A model generated the notes under the pieces. The model was not told the DNA's origin. It was given only the letters and a program-made list of their open reading frames with translations, and searched no databases. Below are positions 11,333 through 21,537 of a stretch of 64,000 nucleotides of DNA, piece by piece; the first letter of the stretch is position 1, and each line of letters starts with the position of its first letter. This DNA comes from Monocercomonoides exilis. Taxonomy: Eukaryota > Preaxostyla > Oxymonadida > Polymastigidae. The stretch lies in assembly GCA_001643675.2 (NCBI GenBank), contig LSRY02000045.1:182001-246000 (forward strand), in the 5' to 3' direction. Both the position numbers and the translations under genes were made by a program.

Positions 11333-11699
11333 CTCACAAGTCTTAATGCAATTATGTTCCATTTTGAATAAGTTTTGGTTTTGAATATATTTGAGGATAT
11401 GGTGAGACACTTTTCCTGATAGAAATGGTGGGGCTGGTTCATGCAGTTTGTTTTCTTTTGCAATCAGACATCTGGGGAAATGGAAGGAAACATTTGTGGA
11501 GAATGGAGAAATAGAAAGGTTTTTGAGGGTGATGGAGGAATGAGATGTCTCGTTCAGAACGAGTTGGGAGAAGGGAGCAGAGGGAAATGAAGGTGAAAGA
11601 GCAAGGAGGAATGGCGGATGAAACTCAGTTTGTGAGGGGAAGAGAAAGAAGTGAAAATTGATTTATTAATCAATTTTTTATATGAGTTGTTGTTTGCCT

Positions 11700-12449
11700 T
11701 GTGATGTGGCTGTTCTTCATCGATCACGTTGGAAAATGTTTGTGGAAGAGGTTGCATTGCCTTTGGCATTCCCTTTTGATATTTGTGTTATTTGGGGAAT
11801 GTGTGTCTGTGAATGAGCAAAAAGAGGGGGAATGGATGTTGTTGGGAGTGATTGAGATGTGTCTGTTTTGCAATGAGGAAGAGGAAGAGGAAGAGGAAGG
11901 CGATGGAAGGGGCAGTTGGCAGTCTGCTTGGAGGGGTCTTTGGAAGGGAGTTGGAAAGAAGAAAAGCAGAGAGGGAGGGGATTGAGATGGAATGGAAAGT
12001 TGGGTGAAGAAGACGAAAGGTGAGGAGAGGATGGTGTGGCTGGGCAAATGAAATGGGGTGAGGAGTGTTTGTGGGTGTGATGACTCCACGCTCAGCAAGG
12101 TTGTTGGCAATGTTGATGGTTGTGATGGATGCTGTGTGTTTTGGAGCAGAAAGGATGAGAGAAGCAGACAGAAGAAATGAGAGGGGATGGTGAGTGGCAG
12201 GCAGTTGTTGGAGGGGGGTGAGGATGAAGCTGAAGAAAGGATGCTGGATGGGCATATGGCTGATGGAGCAGATGTGTTTGTTGAGAGAGGTTGAGGGGCA
12301 GTTGTGTATTTGGAAGGGAGAAGAAAGAAGAGGGAGATGGAGAGCATATGGAGGGTGTGGATCTTGTTGGAACAAGAGAAGGAAGGTGAAGGAAAGGGAG
12401 GCATTTGAATTGTGATATGCATGAAGGGATTGAAAATGTCTTTCAAAAT
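11700..12449. other. Pyrimidine/purine-skewed block with Ser/Pro-rich frames, not called as a gene
   Basis: On the minus strand long S/P/H/L-rich frames stay open because the strand is poor in purines. A short patch, INIANNLAERG-x-ITPTNTPHP, is shared with 37.6, 46.2 and 63.7 kb, but indels that are not multiples of three shift the frame between copies. I treat it as non-coding or dead sequence. Confidence 0.45.
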
Positions 12450-13046
12450 TCACAAAAAAATTATTTTGTAATTTTTCAGAGAGATTTCAAACACTTTATT
12501 TTCTGTTTATTTCTCATTCGCATTGTTGGTTTCTTTTTCGCTCAGTTCCACTCAAAACATATTTTTTATCTGTCTGTTCGTGTGGCATTCCCCTGTATGA
12601 AAAAATATAAGGGAATGAAGACACAATATTGCCTTTGGGAAGAAGCCAGGGCAAATGAATTCAATTGCAAATGCTGAGAAAATGGATTTGGGGGAGTCTG
12701 GACACACAGAAACCAGGGGGAATGGCATTTTTCTGTTTGATAAATATTAATAATAATATATTTACAATTACAAAAAAAATTCATTTTTCAAATTGATTGA
12801 GGAATTGGTTTATGCAATCAGATCAAATGAAAACAGAAAAAAGCGGAAAGCGTGTTGAGAGAAGTTTTGCAGCCTGAAGCAAACACGGTGCACGGCATCC
12901 TCTGAGGGATGTGATTCGATCCTTGGGGTGGTACGGGTGCTGAGCCTCTGGGGTGTCTGGGAAATGGGGCAGCGATTCATCTGTGTGAGGGCGATGCCTG
13001 TGCATGGAGCATGTTTGTGATGCCTCTTTCTATGCGCTGTGCCTGC

Positions 13047-13538
13047 AAAATGTTGTGAGTCAGCTATATGAGCGGGCTTGTGGGGCAGTCTGGTGCCGGT
13101 GGGTGGCGTTGTTTCCTTTCAGAATGTTATCTAATCTGCCAGGCTGGTGGAGGTGTGCCATTTTGTTTGCCTCACGAGTGAGCCGTTGACGTGTTGCACC
13201 TTTTTTATTTCTATTTTTCCGTATTTTATTTCTCAACAGGGCGCAGCTGGGGATGTTTCGCAACAGAAGAATTTTTCGATGATCCGGGTTCCTGGGTGGG
13301 TCAAAACAGCGGGGAAGGCGATGAGAGCAAAAGAAACAGCGATTGGGAGGGGTGCAGCGTGGAGACGAGGGATGCAGCAGAATTTTGTTTTTTCACCTCA
13401 AAGGCAGTTATTGGAAGCTGTGGCAGCGCCAGCGCAAATACGGATGATTTTATTGGACGCTCTCCTTCAGACCTGGGATTTGCCGTTATTTCAGCCAGCA
13501 AAAATGTTTCGACTCCAACTGCCCATCCGTCACACTGA
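13047..13538 (+). pseudogene. H copy 1: broken cysteine/tryptophan-containing secreted-type ORF
   Basis: The plus-strand frame matches the 156-codon H ORFs at 38,566 (+) and 45,227 (-). Shared blocks are WRCFL, RSWGCFATEEFFDDPG and FCFFTSKAVIG. This copy has an in-frame TGA after VPFCLPHE, so the N-terminal hydrophobic part is separated from the rest. It overlaps the 3' end of G2 tail to tail. Function unknown. Confidence 0.4.
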
Positions 13539-14781
13539 ACAGCATCGTTGAAATTGAAGAAAGAGAATTCGTCCCAATCACACTCACTGTCTTCCCTCTC
13601 CCAACAACAGAAATCTCCTTTTCCCAAACACTGATTGTTGTCCCTTCACTCACATGCCTCCCACTCAGCAACGTGATTGTCGAGCTCAGCTGCGCCATGC
13701 TTGACCCCACTGCATGCCCCACTGTCTTGCACGGTGCTGCCTCACTCATCCCACACAGATTGTTTGTGTCATCTCCACTCACCCCAACATACCGATCCTT
13801 CATCCCTTCCTTCAACCATCCCTTCTTTTCTGTATGCTGATATTGCCAAGTGCCTGATAAATAATAACGGCACACTCTTTTATCATCACTATTCGTTGTG
13901 TACGATTCATGGAATGGATTGTTCGATGAGAAGAGATTCTTATTATCTACAAAATACACATCGTGGCCATATGGAGTGGAAGCGTTGCAACTGCAATCAT
14001 GGAAGAAGAAGAAATAGCAATAAATGTTGTCGCCTGGAGCTTCTGATTGATATGGCCTGAAATCCAATCCTCCGCCATATGACACTGCTGAGCACGAAAT
14101 AAATTGGAGGCTCCTCATTTTGAATGCTGCTGGAACATTGTAACAGCACATCCCTCCACCACTTGAATATGTTAGAGAGCACGAAGTGAATGAGCACTCA
14201 AACACACAAGCACTCTCTCCATTGCCGCTTTCTGTTCCAATGCAGGAAGATCCAGAAATATTAAAATAATCGAGATAAAGTCCTCCTCCATCATATTTTG
14301 CAGAACATTTCTGAAATTCGCAACCACCGACCCTGACACATGACGAAATCGAATAAGCATACATCCCTCCTCCATAATAATTTTTTGCTGTACATGCATT
14401 GAATGAGTTGTTCTCGATCTTGATTGAATTAATTGTATGACACATAATTCCTCCTCCATAAGCATACGCATAACAATCATTGAACGAACAAAATTTCGCT
14501 GAAAGTGTTCCCGATGACAGACCGTATATGTAAATCGCCCCTCCATTTGAAGCACCATTACTGGTGGATGTCGATGTTCCATTTGCTTTTGACTCATTCC
14601 ACTCGCACCAAGTGAATGAATTCGTCCCATTTTCTGTAATCTGTTGTCTCGCTGGCTTCGACGGATTCCCTTCACTCCCATTGACTACAACATTCTGAGA
14701 CCGATAGCATCCAGCAAATGAGGTGTTCGAGGCAGCCAATGACTGAGATATTAGAAAAGACAAAAAGAGAGCGCGATGCAA
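13486..14781 (-). CDS. G2: Y-type beta-helix protein with shortened C-terminus
   Basis: About 431 codons, starting at a TTG before a hydrophobic RALFLSFLISQSLAAS stretch that resembles a signal peptide. An upstream ATG-linked exon is not identified; upstream in frame lies a poly-Lys run from the GAA repeat. Five F-x-x-C ... GGG coils are present (CSFNDC, NSFNAC, CEFQKC, CSFTSC, LQFISC), then YVGVSGDD and PCKTVGHAVG. Compared with X-type genes the protein ends about 95 residues early, at GQLESKHFCWLK, a shared defect of G2, G5 and G6. From 13,744 outward it differs from its P2 partner G3; inside the arm the two are identical. Probably secreted or surface-bound. Confidence 0.65.
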   Translation of the reverse strand: MHRALFLSFLISQSLAASNTSFAGCYRSQNVVVNGSEGNPSKPARQQITENGTNSFTWCEWNESKANGTSTSTSNGASNGGAIYIYGLSSGTLSAKFCSFNDCYAYAYGGGIMCHTINSIKIENNSFNACTAKNYYGGGMYAYSISSCVRVGGCEFQKCSAKYDGGGLYLDYFNISGSSCIGTESGNGESACVFECSFTSCSLTYSSGGGMCCYNVPAAFKMRSLQFISCSAVSYGGGLDFRPYQSEAPGDNIYCYFFFFHDCSCNASTPYGHDVYFVDNKNLFSSNNPFHESYTTNSDDKRVCRYYLSGTWQYQHTEKKGWLKEGMKDRYVGVSGDDTNNLCGMSEAAPCKTVGHAVGSSMAQLSSTITLLSGRHVSEGTTISVWEKEISVVGRGKTVSVIGTNSLSSISTMLFSVTDGQLESKHFCWLK

Positions 14782-14859
14782 GGGATATGATGGGCAATAG
14801 AAGAACGGATCTGAAAAAATGCAAAAAGAAGAGAAATGCGACTCGCCCGCCTTAAATGC

Positions 14860-14983
14860 CTTCTTCTTCTTCTTCTTCTTCTTCTTCTTCTTCTTCTTCT
14901 TCTTCTTCTTCTTCTTCTTCTTCTTCTTCTTCTTCTTCTTCTTCTTCTTCTTCTTCTTCTTCTTCTTCTTCTTCTTCTTCTTT
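14860..14983 (+). repeat. (CTT)n microsatellite, about 41 units
   Basis: An uninterrupted CTT run lies in the left arm of P2, upstream of G2. On the coding (minus) strand it is GAA and, in the G2 frame, reads as poly-Lys. The partner run in the right arm has about 66 units. The poly-F, poly-L and poly-S frames across it are artefacts. Confidence 0.95.
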
Positions 14984-15414
14984 ATCTTCTTTATCTTCTT
15001 CTCTTTTTATTTTTATTTATTATTTTTATCATTGTTGTTGAATGAATTGTCATTTTTGTCAAGATTTTATTGTTAAAATAATAAGGCAGTTGATGTTGTT
15101 GAAACACATTGGTGGTATTTTTTAATTCTTTCAATTCAAGGCAAATTAGAGAGTTTCAAAAGCTAAATGCCAATGGCCAAGATACGTTCATTCTTTCCTT
15201 TGAAGGCACATTTGGAATCAAAATTATTGTTTTGCTTTTATTTATGTAACATGAAAGTGAATGAAATGATGAAGATATTTTTGATAAACAACAATCGTTT
15301 TTTTGTTCATTTGTGTTTTGTTTTTATTGAATTATGTGAAATGCGTATTGGTTGAATATTTGCAGCAACTCTACGTGAATAATTTTCATTGGCTCGTTTC
15401 ATTTTCATTTGATA

Positions 15415-16118
15415 CACCAAAAATAATTCTAATTCGAAAAAGAATAATTCAATTTCGAAAATGATTATTTCAATTTCGAAATTCATTAAAAACTGAAATT
15501 TTTAATTTTTCTCGAGAATGGATTTCAGAAAAGTTCAAGTTATTTTTTAACCAATCAAATTCTATTACTCATAGAAAACTGTTTTTTTTTTATTGCAACA
15601 TTCAATAAATCAATTTTTTCAATTTTTTTTTTTCATTTTCGAAAATCATCACTCAAATAATAATAATTTAATAAAAATTTATTCTATTGAATAACCAAAT
15701 AAAAATTTAAAAAATTTAATCACGATTATTGAATTATTTCTTCACAATAATGTGATTGTTTCATTGGCAAAATTTTGAATAATATCGGTTTTAAACATGA
15801 AAATGTATTTCTTTCCTTTTCAAATTAACTTCAATCAATAAATCTTCATTCAAAATGAAAGAAAATTTTTTTATGAAAATGCATCATTTTTCAAATATTG
15901 ATAAACAAAATTTGCTGATGAGATAAAAATTTAAAGAATTTAAAACCCCAAACACAAGTTATTCACTCCACAAATCAAAAAAAATTACGTTTCGAAATTG
16001 AATTATTAATTTCCGAATTCGAATTATTAATTTTCGATTTTGAATTATTAATTCCGAAATCGAATTATTTTTTTTCGAATTTGAATTATTTTTTTTCGAA
16101 TTTGAATTATTTTTGGTG
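15415..16118. mobile_element. MITE-like element with TA target duplication, left-arm copy
   Basis: About 704 bp with ends CACCAAAAATAATTC ... GAATTATTTTTGGTG, flanked on both sides by TA. P4 has the empty site with a single TA at 40,798-40,799 in otherwise matching sequence. Subterminal repeats of about 20 bp containing AATAATTC and TTCGAA are seen at both ends, more on the right. No transposase is encoded. TA duplication is typical of Tc1/mariner-related elements, so it is probably a non-autonomous member. Confidence 0.75.
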
Positions 16119-17266
16119 TATTTTTTTAAAAAATTACATTAATTTATGAAATATTATTATTATTATTTAATATTCAATGTTTCCATAAAAAGGAAATAAC
16201 TCTGAACACATTTGTCTTTTGTTTTTATATATTTTCGTAAAAGACAGTTATTTAAATAGCAACGGAACGTTTGTAACACTTGGCCAGAATATCGATTCTT
16301 CAGATAAATCTATTTTTCTTTTTTTTTCAATATTCAAACACTCTTAATTTTTCAGATGAGCATTTTCACCGTTTATTATTCAGAAGAAATACAAATGACA
16401 TATTTTCATTAAAAAATGTTCTTTAGACATTCGGTTTGTCGAATGAATGTTTTAAACAAAATAGGATTCGATATTCAATTTCTTTTCTCTTGAAGTGAAA
16501 GATAATTTGAAATTTGATTTTCTTGTAAATTAACAATTTTTTATTTTTTCAACAAAATCTATTGACACTTCACATGATAAAACTGTTATTGTCCATGTTG
16601 ATGATATATTTATTCAGAATTGATTTCTCACCTCTTGTCTTATTTGTTTGTTTGTTTGTTTGTTTCTTCAGTAATTTGATTGTCAAAAATCCAGTCTCTT
16701 TCAAATTATTATTGATCGTTTATCGTTGTCATCATTATCATTTGTTGATTTGAGATTTGGGTGATTCCTTTTTGACATCACACTTTTTCTATCATAAGAA
16801 TTCGTTTCGATAAATCAATTTGAAGAGCATGAAGATGAAACCAAGCAGAACTATTGATGAGTTTTTATTTGTTTTCAGATTGTTGTCTTTCAGTTATTTT
16901 CAATGATTCAATAACTGATCATTTCAATCCACTGAACATTTCATTGCAATCTGTTAGACCCAATGATAGAATGTTGGTTATTATTGGAGAACAGAATTTT
17001 CATTTTTGATTTCAAAAATACTCACCCATTTTCAAGAGTTAATCTCAAAACACAAATTCATTTTGACTTTTGTTTTGAAATTTGATGAGAATCATCAACT
17101 ATTTTGTATTCTTGTTTGCACCATGTTTCAACAGTTTTTTTTTCTTTATGAATGAACTGAAACATCTTTTTCAAAAAGAAAAATGTTCTTTTAAATATTT
17201 TCTAGATTGATCATTTAAATAAATTTTGAAACCATCTGAGTAGAAAACATATTTCATTTATTTTTT

Positions 17267-17423
17267 ATGAAGAATTTTTTCATATATTGTCACAATAATT
17301 CTATGATACGCTTTTTGATGAACTTTCATTTGCATTGGTTAAAAATAAAACACATGTGAAATTTCGAGTGATGTTAATCGTTATTTCATATAAGTTTTTT
17401 TTTAATGAAATCAATATTCAAAA
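17267..17423. other. P2 central spacer
   Basis: About 157 bp of AT-rich unpaired sequence lies between the two P2 arms. It contains no ORF. P4 has a related but longer and partly paired centre. Confidence 0.85.
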
Positions 17424-18571
17424 AAAAAATAAATGAAATATGTTTTCTACTCAGATGGTTTCAAAATTTATTTAAATGATCAATCTAGAAAATATTTAAA
17501 AGAACATTTTTCTTTTTGAAAAAGATGTTTCAGTTCATTCATAAAGAAAAAAAAACTGTTGAAACATGGTGCAAACAAGAATACAAAATAGTTGATGATT
17601 CTCATCAAATTTCAAAACAAAAGTCAAAATGAATTTGTGTTTTGAGATTAACTCTTGAAAATGGGTGAGTATTTTTGAAATCAAAAATGAAAATTCTGTT
17701 CTCCAATAATAACCAACATTCTATCATTGGGTCTAACAGATTGCAATGAAATGTTCAGTGGATTGAAATGATCAGTTATTGAATCATTGAAAATAACTGA
17801 AAGACAACAATCTGAAAACAAATAAAAACTCATCAATAGTTCTGCTTGGTTTCATCTTCATGCTCTTCAAATTGATTTATCGAAACGAATTCTTATGATA
17901 GAAAAAGTGTGATGTCAAAAAGGAATCACCCAAATCTCAAATCAACAAATGATAATGATGACAACGATAAACGATCAATAATAATTTGAAAGAGACTGGA
18001 TTTTTGACAATCAAATTACTGAAGAAACAAACAAACAAACAAACAAATAAGACAAGAGGTGAGAAATCAATTCTGAATAAATATATCATCAACATGGACA
18101 ATAACAGTTTTATCATGTGAAGTGTCAATAGATTTTGTTGAAAAAATAAAAAATTGTTAATTTACAAGAAAATCAAATTTCAAATTATCTTTCACTTCAA
18201 GAGAAAAGAAATTGAATATCGAATCCTATTTTGTTTAAAACATTCATTCGACAAACCGAATGTCTAAAGAACATTTTTTAATGAAAATATGTCATTTGTA
18301 TTTCTTCTGAATAATAAACGGTGAAAATGCTCATCTGAAAAATTAAGAGTGTTTGAATATTGAAAAAAAAAGAAAAATAGATTTATCTGAAGAATCGATA
18401 TTCTGGCCAAGTGTTACAAACGTTCCGTTGCTATTTAAATAACTGTCTTTTACGAAAATATATAAAAACAAAAGACAAATGTGTTCAGAGTTATTTCCTT
18501 TTTATGGAAACATTGAATATTAAATAATAATAATAATATTTCATAAATTAATGTAATTTTTTAAAAAAATA

Positions 18572-19275
18572 CACCAAAAATAATTCAAATTCGAAAAAAA
18601 ATAATTCAAATTCGAAAAAAAATAATTCGATTTCGGAATTAATAATTCAAAATCGAAAATTAATAATTCGAATTCGGAAATTAATAATTCAATTTCGAAA
18701 CGTAATTTTTTTTGATTTGTGGAGTGAATAACTTGTGTTTGGGGTTTTAAATTCTTTAAATTTTTATCTCATCAGCAAATTTTGTTTATCAATATTTGAA
18801 AAATGATGCATTTTCATAAAAAAATTTTCTTTCATTTTGAATGAAGATTTATTGATTGAAGTTAATTTGAAAAGGAAAGAAATACATTTTCATGTTTAAA
18901 ACCGATATTATTCAAAATTTTGCCAATGAAACAATCACATTATTGTGAAGAAATAATTCAATAATCGTGATTAAATTTTTTAAATTTTTATTTGGTTATT
19001 CAATAGAATAAATTTTTATTAAATTATTATTATTTGAGTGATGATTTTCGAAAATGAAAAAAAAAAATTGAAAAAATTGATTTATTGAATGTTGCAATAA
19101 AAAAAAAACAGTTTTCTATGAGTAATAGAATTTGATTGGTTAAAAAATAACTTGAACTTTTCTGAAATCCATTCTCGAGAAAAATTAAAAATTTCAGTTT
19201 TTAATGAATTTCGAAATTGAAATAATCATTTTCGAAATTGAATTATTCTTTTTCGAATTAGAATTATTTTTGGTG
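18572..19275. mobile_element. MITE-like element with TA target duplication, right-arm copy
   Basis: Exact inverted counterpart of 15,415-16,118. It is flanked by TA at 18,570-18,571 and 19,276-19,277. The empty counterpart in the right arm of P4 is the TA at 42,995-42,996. Presence in both arms means that it inserted before the palindrome formed, or was copied across by conversion. Confidence 0.75.
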
Positions 19276-19707
19276 TATCAAATGAAAATGAAACGAGCCA
19301 ATGAAAATTATTCACGTAGAGTTGCTGCAAATATTCAACCAATACGCATTTCACATAATTCAATAAAAACAAAACACAAATGAACAAAAAAACGATTGTT
19401 GTTTATCAAAAATATCTTCATCATTTCATTCACTTTCATGTTACATAAATAAAAGCAAAACAATAATTTTGATTCCAAATGTGCCTTCAAAGGAAAGAAT
19501 GAACGTATCTTGGCCATTGGCATTTAGCTTTTGAAACTCTCTAATTTGCCTTGAATTGAAAGAATTAAAAAATACCACCAATGTGTTTCAACAACATCAA
19601 CTGCCTTATTATTTTAACAATAAAATCTTGACAAAAATGACAATTCATTCAACAACAATGATAAAAATAATAAATAAAAATAAAAAGAGAAGAAGATAAA
19701 GAAGATA

Positions 19708-19905
19708 AAGAAGAAGAAGAAGAAGAAGAAGAAGAAGAAGAAGAAGAAGAAGAAGAAGAAGAAGAAGAAGAAGAAGAAGAAGAAGAAGAAGAAGAAGAAG
19801 AAGAAGAAGAAGAAGAAGAAGAAGAAGAAGAAGAAGAAGAAGAAGAAGAAGAAGAAGAAGAAGAAGAAGAAGAAGAAGAAGAAGAAGAAGAAGAAGAAGA
19901 AGAAG
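19708..19905 (+). repeat. (GAA)n microsatellite, about 66 units
   Basis: Pure GAA run in the right arm of P2, directly 5' of G3; it reads as poly-Lys in the G3 frame. It is about 25 units longer than the left-arm partner, while the flanking arms are identical. An in-frame TAA stands at 19,681, upstream of the run. Confidence 0.95.
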
Positions 19906-19983
19906 GCATTTAAGGCGGGCGAGTCGCATTTCTCTTCTTTTTGCATTTTTTCAGATCCGTTCTTCTATTGCCCATCATATCCC

Positions 19984-21537
19984 TTGCATCGCGCTCTCTT
20001 TTTGTCTTTTCTAATATCTCAGTCATTGGCTGCCTCGAACACCTCATTTGCTGGATGCTATCGGTCTCAGAATGTTGTAGTCAATGGGAGTGAAGGGAAT
20101 CCGTCGAAGCCAGCGAGACAACAGATTACAGAAAATGGGACGAATTCATTCACTTGGTGCGAGTGGAATGAGTCAAAAGCAAATGGAACATCGACATCCA
20201 CCAGTAATGGTGCTTCAAATGGAGGGGCGATTTACATATACGGTCTGTCATCGGGAACACTTTCAGCGAAATTTTGTTCGTTCAATGATTGTTATGCGTA
20301 TGCTTATGGAGGAGGAATTATGTGTCATACAATTAATTCAATCAAGATCGAGAACAACTCATTCAATGCATGTACAGCAAAAAATTATTATGGAGGAGGG
20401 ATGTATGCTTATTCGATTTCGTCATGTGTCAGGGTCGGTGGTTGCGAATTTCAGAAATGTTCTGCAAAATATGATGGAGGAGGACTTTATCTCGATTATT
20501 TTAATATTTCTGGATCTTCCTGCATTGGAACAGAAAGCGGCAATGGAGAGAGTGCTTGTGTGTTTGAGTGCTCATTCACTTCGTGCTCTCTAACATATTC
20601 AAGTGGTGGAGGGATGTGCTGTTACAATGTTCCAGCAGCATTCAAAATGAGGAGCCTCCAATTTATTTCGTGCTCAGCAGTGTCATATGGCGGAGGATTG
20701 GATTTCAGGCCATATCAATCAGAAGCTCCAGGCGACAACATTTATTGCTATTTCTTCTTCTTCCATGATTGCAGTTGCAACGCTTCCACTCCATATGGCC
20801 ACGATGTGTATTTTGTAGATAATAAGAATCTCTTCTCATCGAACAATCCATTCCATGAATCGTACACAACGAATAGTGATGATAAAAGAGTGTGCCGTTA
20901 TTATTTATCAGGCACTTGGCAATATCAGCATACAGAAAAGAAGGGATGGTTGAAGGAAGGGATGAAGGATCGGTATGTTGGGGTGAGTGGAGATGACACA
21001 AACAATCTGTGTGGGATGAGCGAGTCTGCACCTTGCAAGACGGTGGGGCATGCAGTGAGTTCGAGCATGGCGCAGCTGAGCTCGACAATCACGTTGCTGA
21101 GTGGGAGGCATGCGAGTGAAGGTGCAACGATCAGTGTTGGGGAAAAGAAAATTTCAGTTGTTGGGAAAGGGAAGACAGTGAGTGTGATTGGGACGAGTGC
21201 GCTTTCTTCGCCTGCAACTACTCTGTTTAGCATATCATCTGGCCAACTGGAGGTGGGGCATGTGGGGATCGACCACAACGCGACAAGAAGCTCATCGCCG
21301 AGTGTGTTTGTGGTGTCTGTGGGGAGCGGGACTCTTTCACTGGAGGATGTTTTGATCAACTCTTCGACATCAGGAGGGAGTGGAATGACGAAGTGCGTGT
21401 TTGAAGTGGAGCTGAGGCAGCTGAAAACGATTGATGTGGAGATAGAAAATATGAAAGTGAGCCAACTTCTGTTTGTCGAACCATCATCAGTAGGATTGGC
21501 ATTGGGAGAAAATTATTTATTGTTTATTTTGTTTTGA
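19984..21537 (+). CDS. G3: hybrid beta-helix gene, Y-type head and X-type tail
   Basis: About 517 codons from a TTG. The N-terminus and all five F-x-x-C ... GGG coils are identical to G2 (Y-type, RALFLSFLISQSLAAS signal-like segment). From about 21,021 it carries X-type sequence (ESAPCKTVGHAVSS). From 21,172 it equals G4 to the stop: GTSALSSPATT, GQLEVGHVGIDHNATRS, LSLEDVLINSSTSGG and the terminal LLFILF. It is the only gene linking a Y palindrome (P2) directly to an X palindrome (P3). No in-frame ATG precedes the signal-like segment: the nearest upstream in-frame codons are poly-Lys and then a stop. Expression therefore needs an unseen 5' exon or another start. Probable secreted or surface protein. 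Confidence 0.7.
   Translation: MHRALFLSFLISQSLAASNTSFAGCYRSQNVVVNGSEGNPSKPARQQITENGTNSFTWCEWNESKANGTSTSTSNGASNGGAIYIYGLSSGTLSAKFCSFNDCYAYAYGGGIMCHTINSIKIENNSFNACTAKNYYGGGMYAYSISSCVRVGGCEFQKCSAKYDGGGLYLDYFNISGSSCIGTESGNGESACVFECSFTSCSLTYSSGGGMCCYNVPAAFKMRSLQFISCSAVSYGGGLDFRPYQSEAPGDNIYCYFFFFHDCSCNASTPYGHDVYFVDNKNLFSSNNPFHESYTTNSDDKRVCRYYLSGTWQYQHTEKKGWLKEGMKDRYVGVSGDDTNNLCGMSESAPCKTVGHAVSSSMAQLSSTITLLSGRHASEGATISVGEKKISVVGKGKTVSVIGTSALSSPATTLFSISSGQLEVGHVGIDHNATRSSSPSVFVVSVGSGTLSLEDVLINSSTSGGSGMTKCVFEVELRQLKTIDVEIENMKVSQLLFVEPSSVGLALGENYLLFILF

Larger units (their letters stand above)
9660..13500. repeat. Module E1: interval repeat, first copy
   Basis: This is a direct, diverged copy of about 35,161-39,010, with further copies inverted at 44,780-48,631 and direct from about 61,380 to the window edge. 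Aligned landmarks include the matched ORF positions 10,163/35,645 and 11,162/36,588. The first copy is the most decayed of the four. Apart from the ORFs listed separately, 9,660-10,160, 10,771-11,160 and 12,450-13,000 hold no feature that I can support. Confidence 0.75.
13744..21021. repeat. Y-type palindrome P2
   Basis: The left arm 13,744-17,266 is the reverse complement of 17,424-21,021. Paired positions sum to 34,690 inside the triplet run and 34,765 outside it; the 75-nt difference is the length of that run. ORFs of 169, 66, 63 and 62 codons are identical between the arms. The arm ends outward inside the G2/G3 genes, at GMSE, where G2 continues AAPCKT and G3 continues SAPCKT. Confidence 0.93.

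Noticed and set aside
11724-12453. 240-codon and 221-codon Ser/Pro-rich proteins, and the 264-codon version at 37,151-37,945
   Set aside because: Strong pyrimidine skew keeps several frames open at once, and frame-shifting indels separate the four copies. No start with ATG.
12905-12960. GATTCGATCC resembling a tRNA B box
   Set aside because: No A box at the right distance and no cloverleaf could be drawn.
14819-15076. Open frames of poly-Phe, poly-Leu and poly-Ser
   Set aside because: They are the three readings of the pure CTT run; the same applies to 19,614-19,946.
16562-18128. Identical 63-codon ORFs on both P2 arms as a duplicated gene
   Set aside because: Identity follows from the palindrome. 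The corresponding P4 sequence does not keep the frame.
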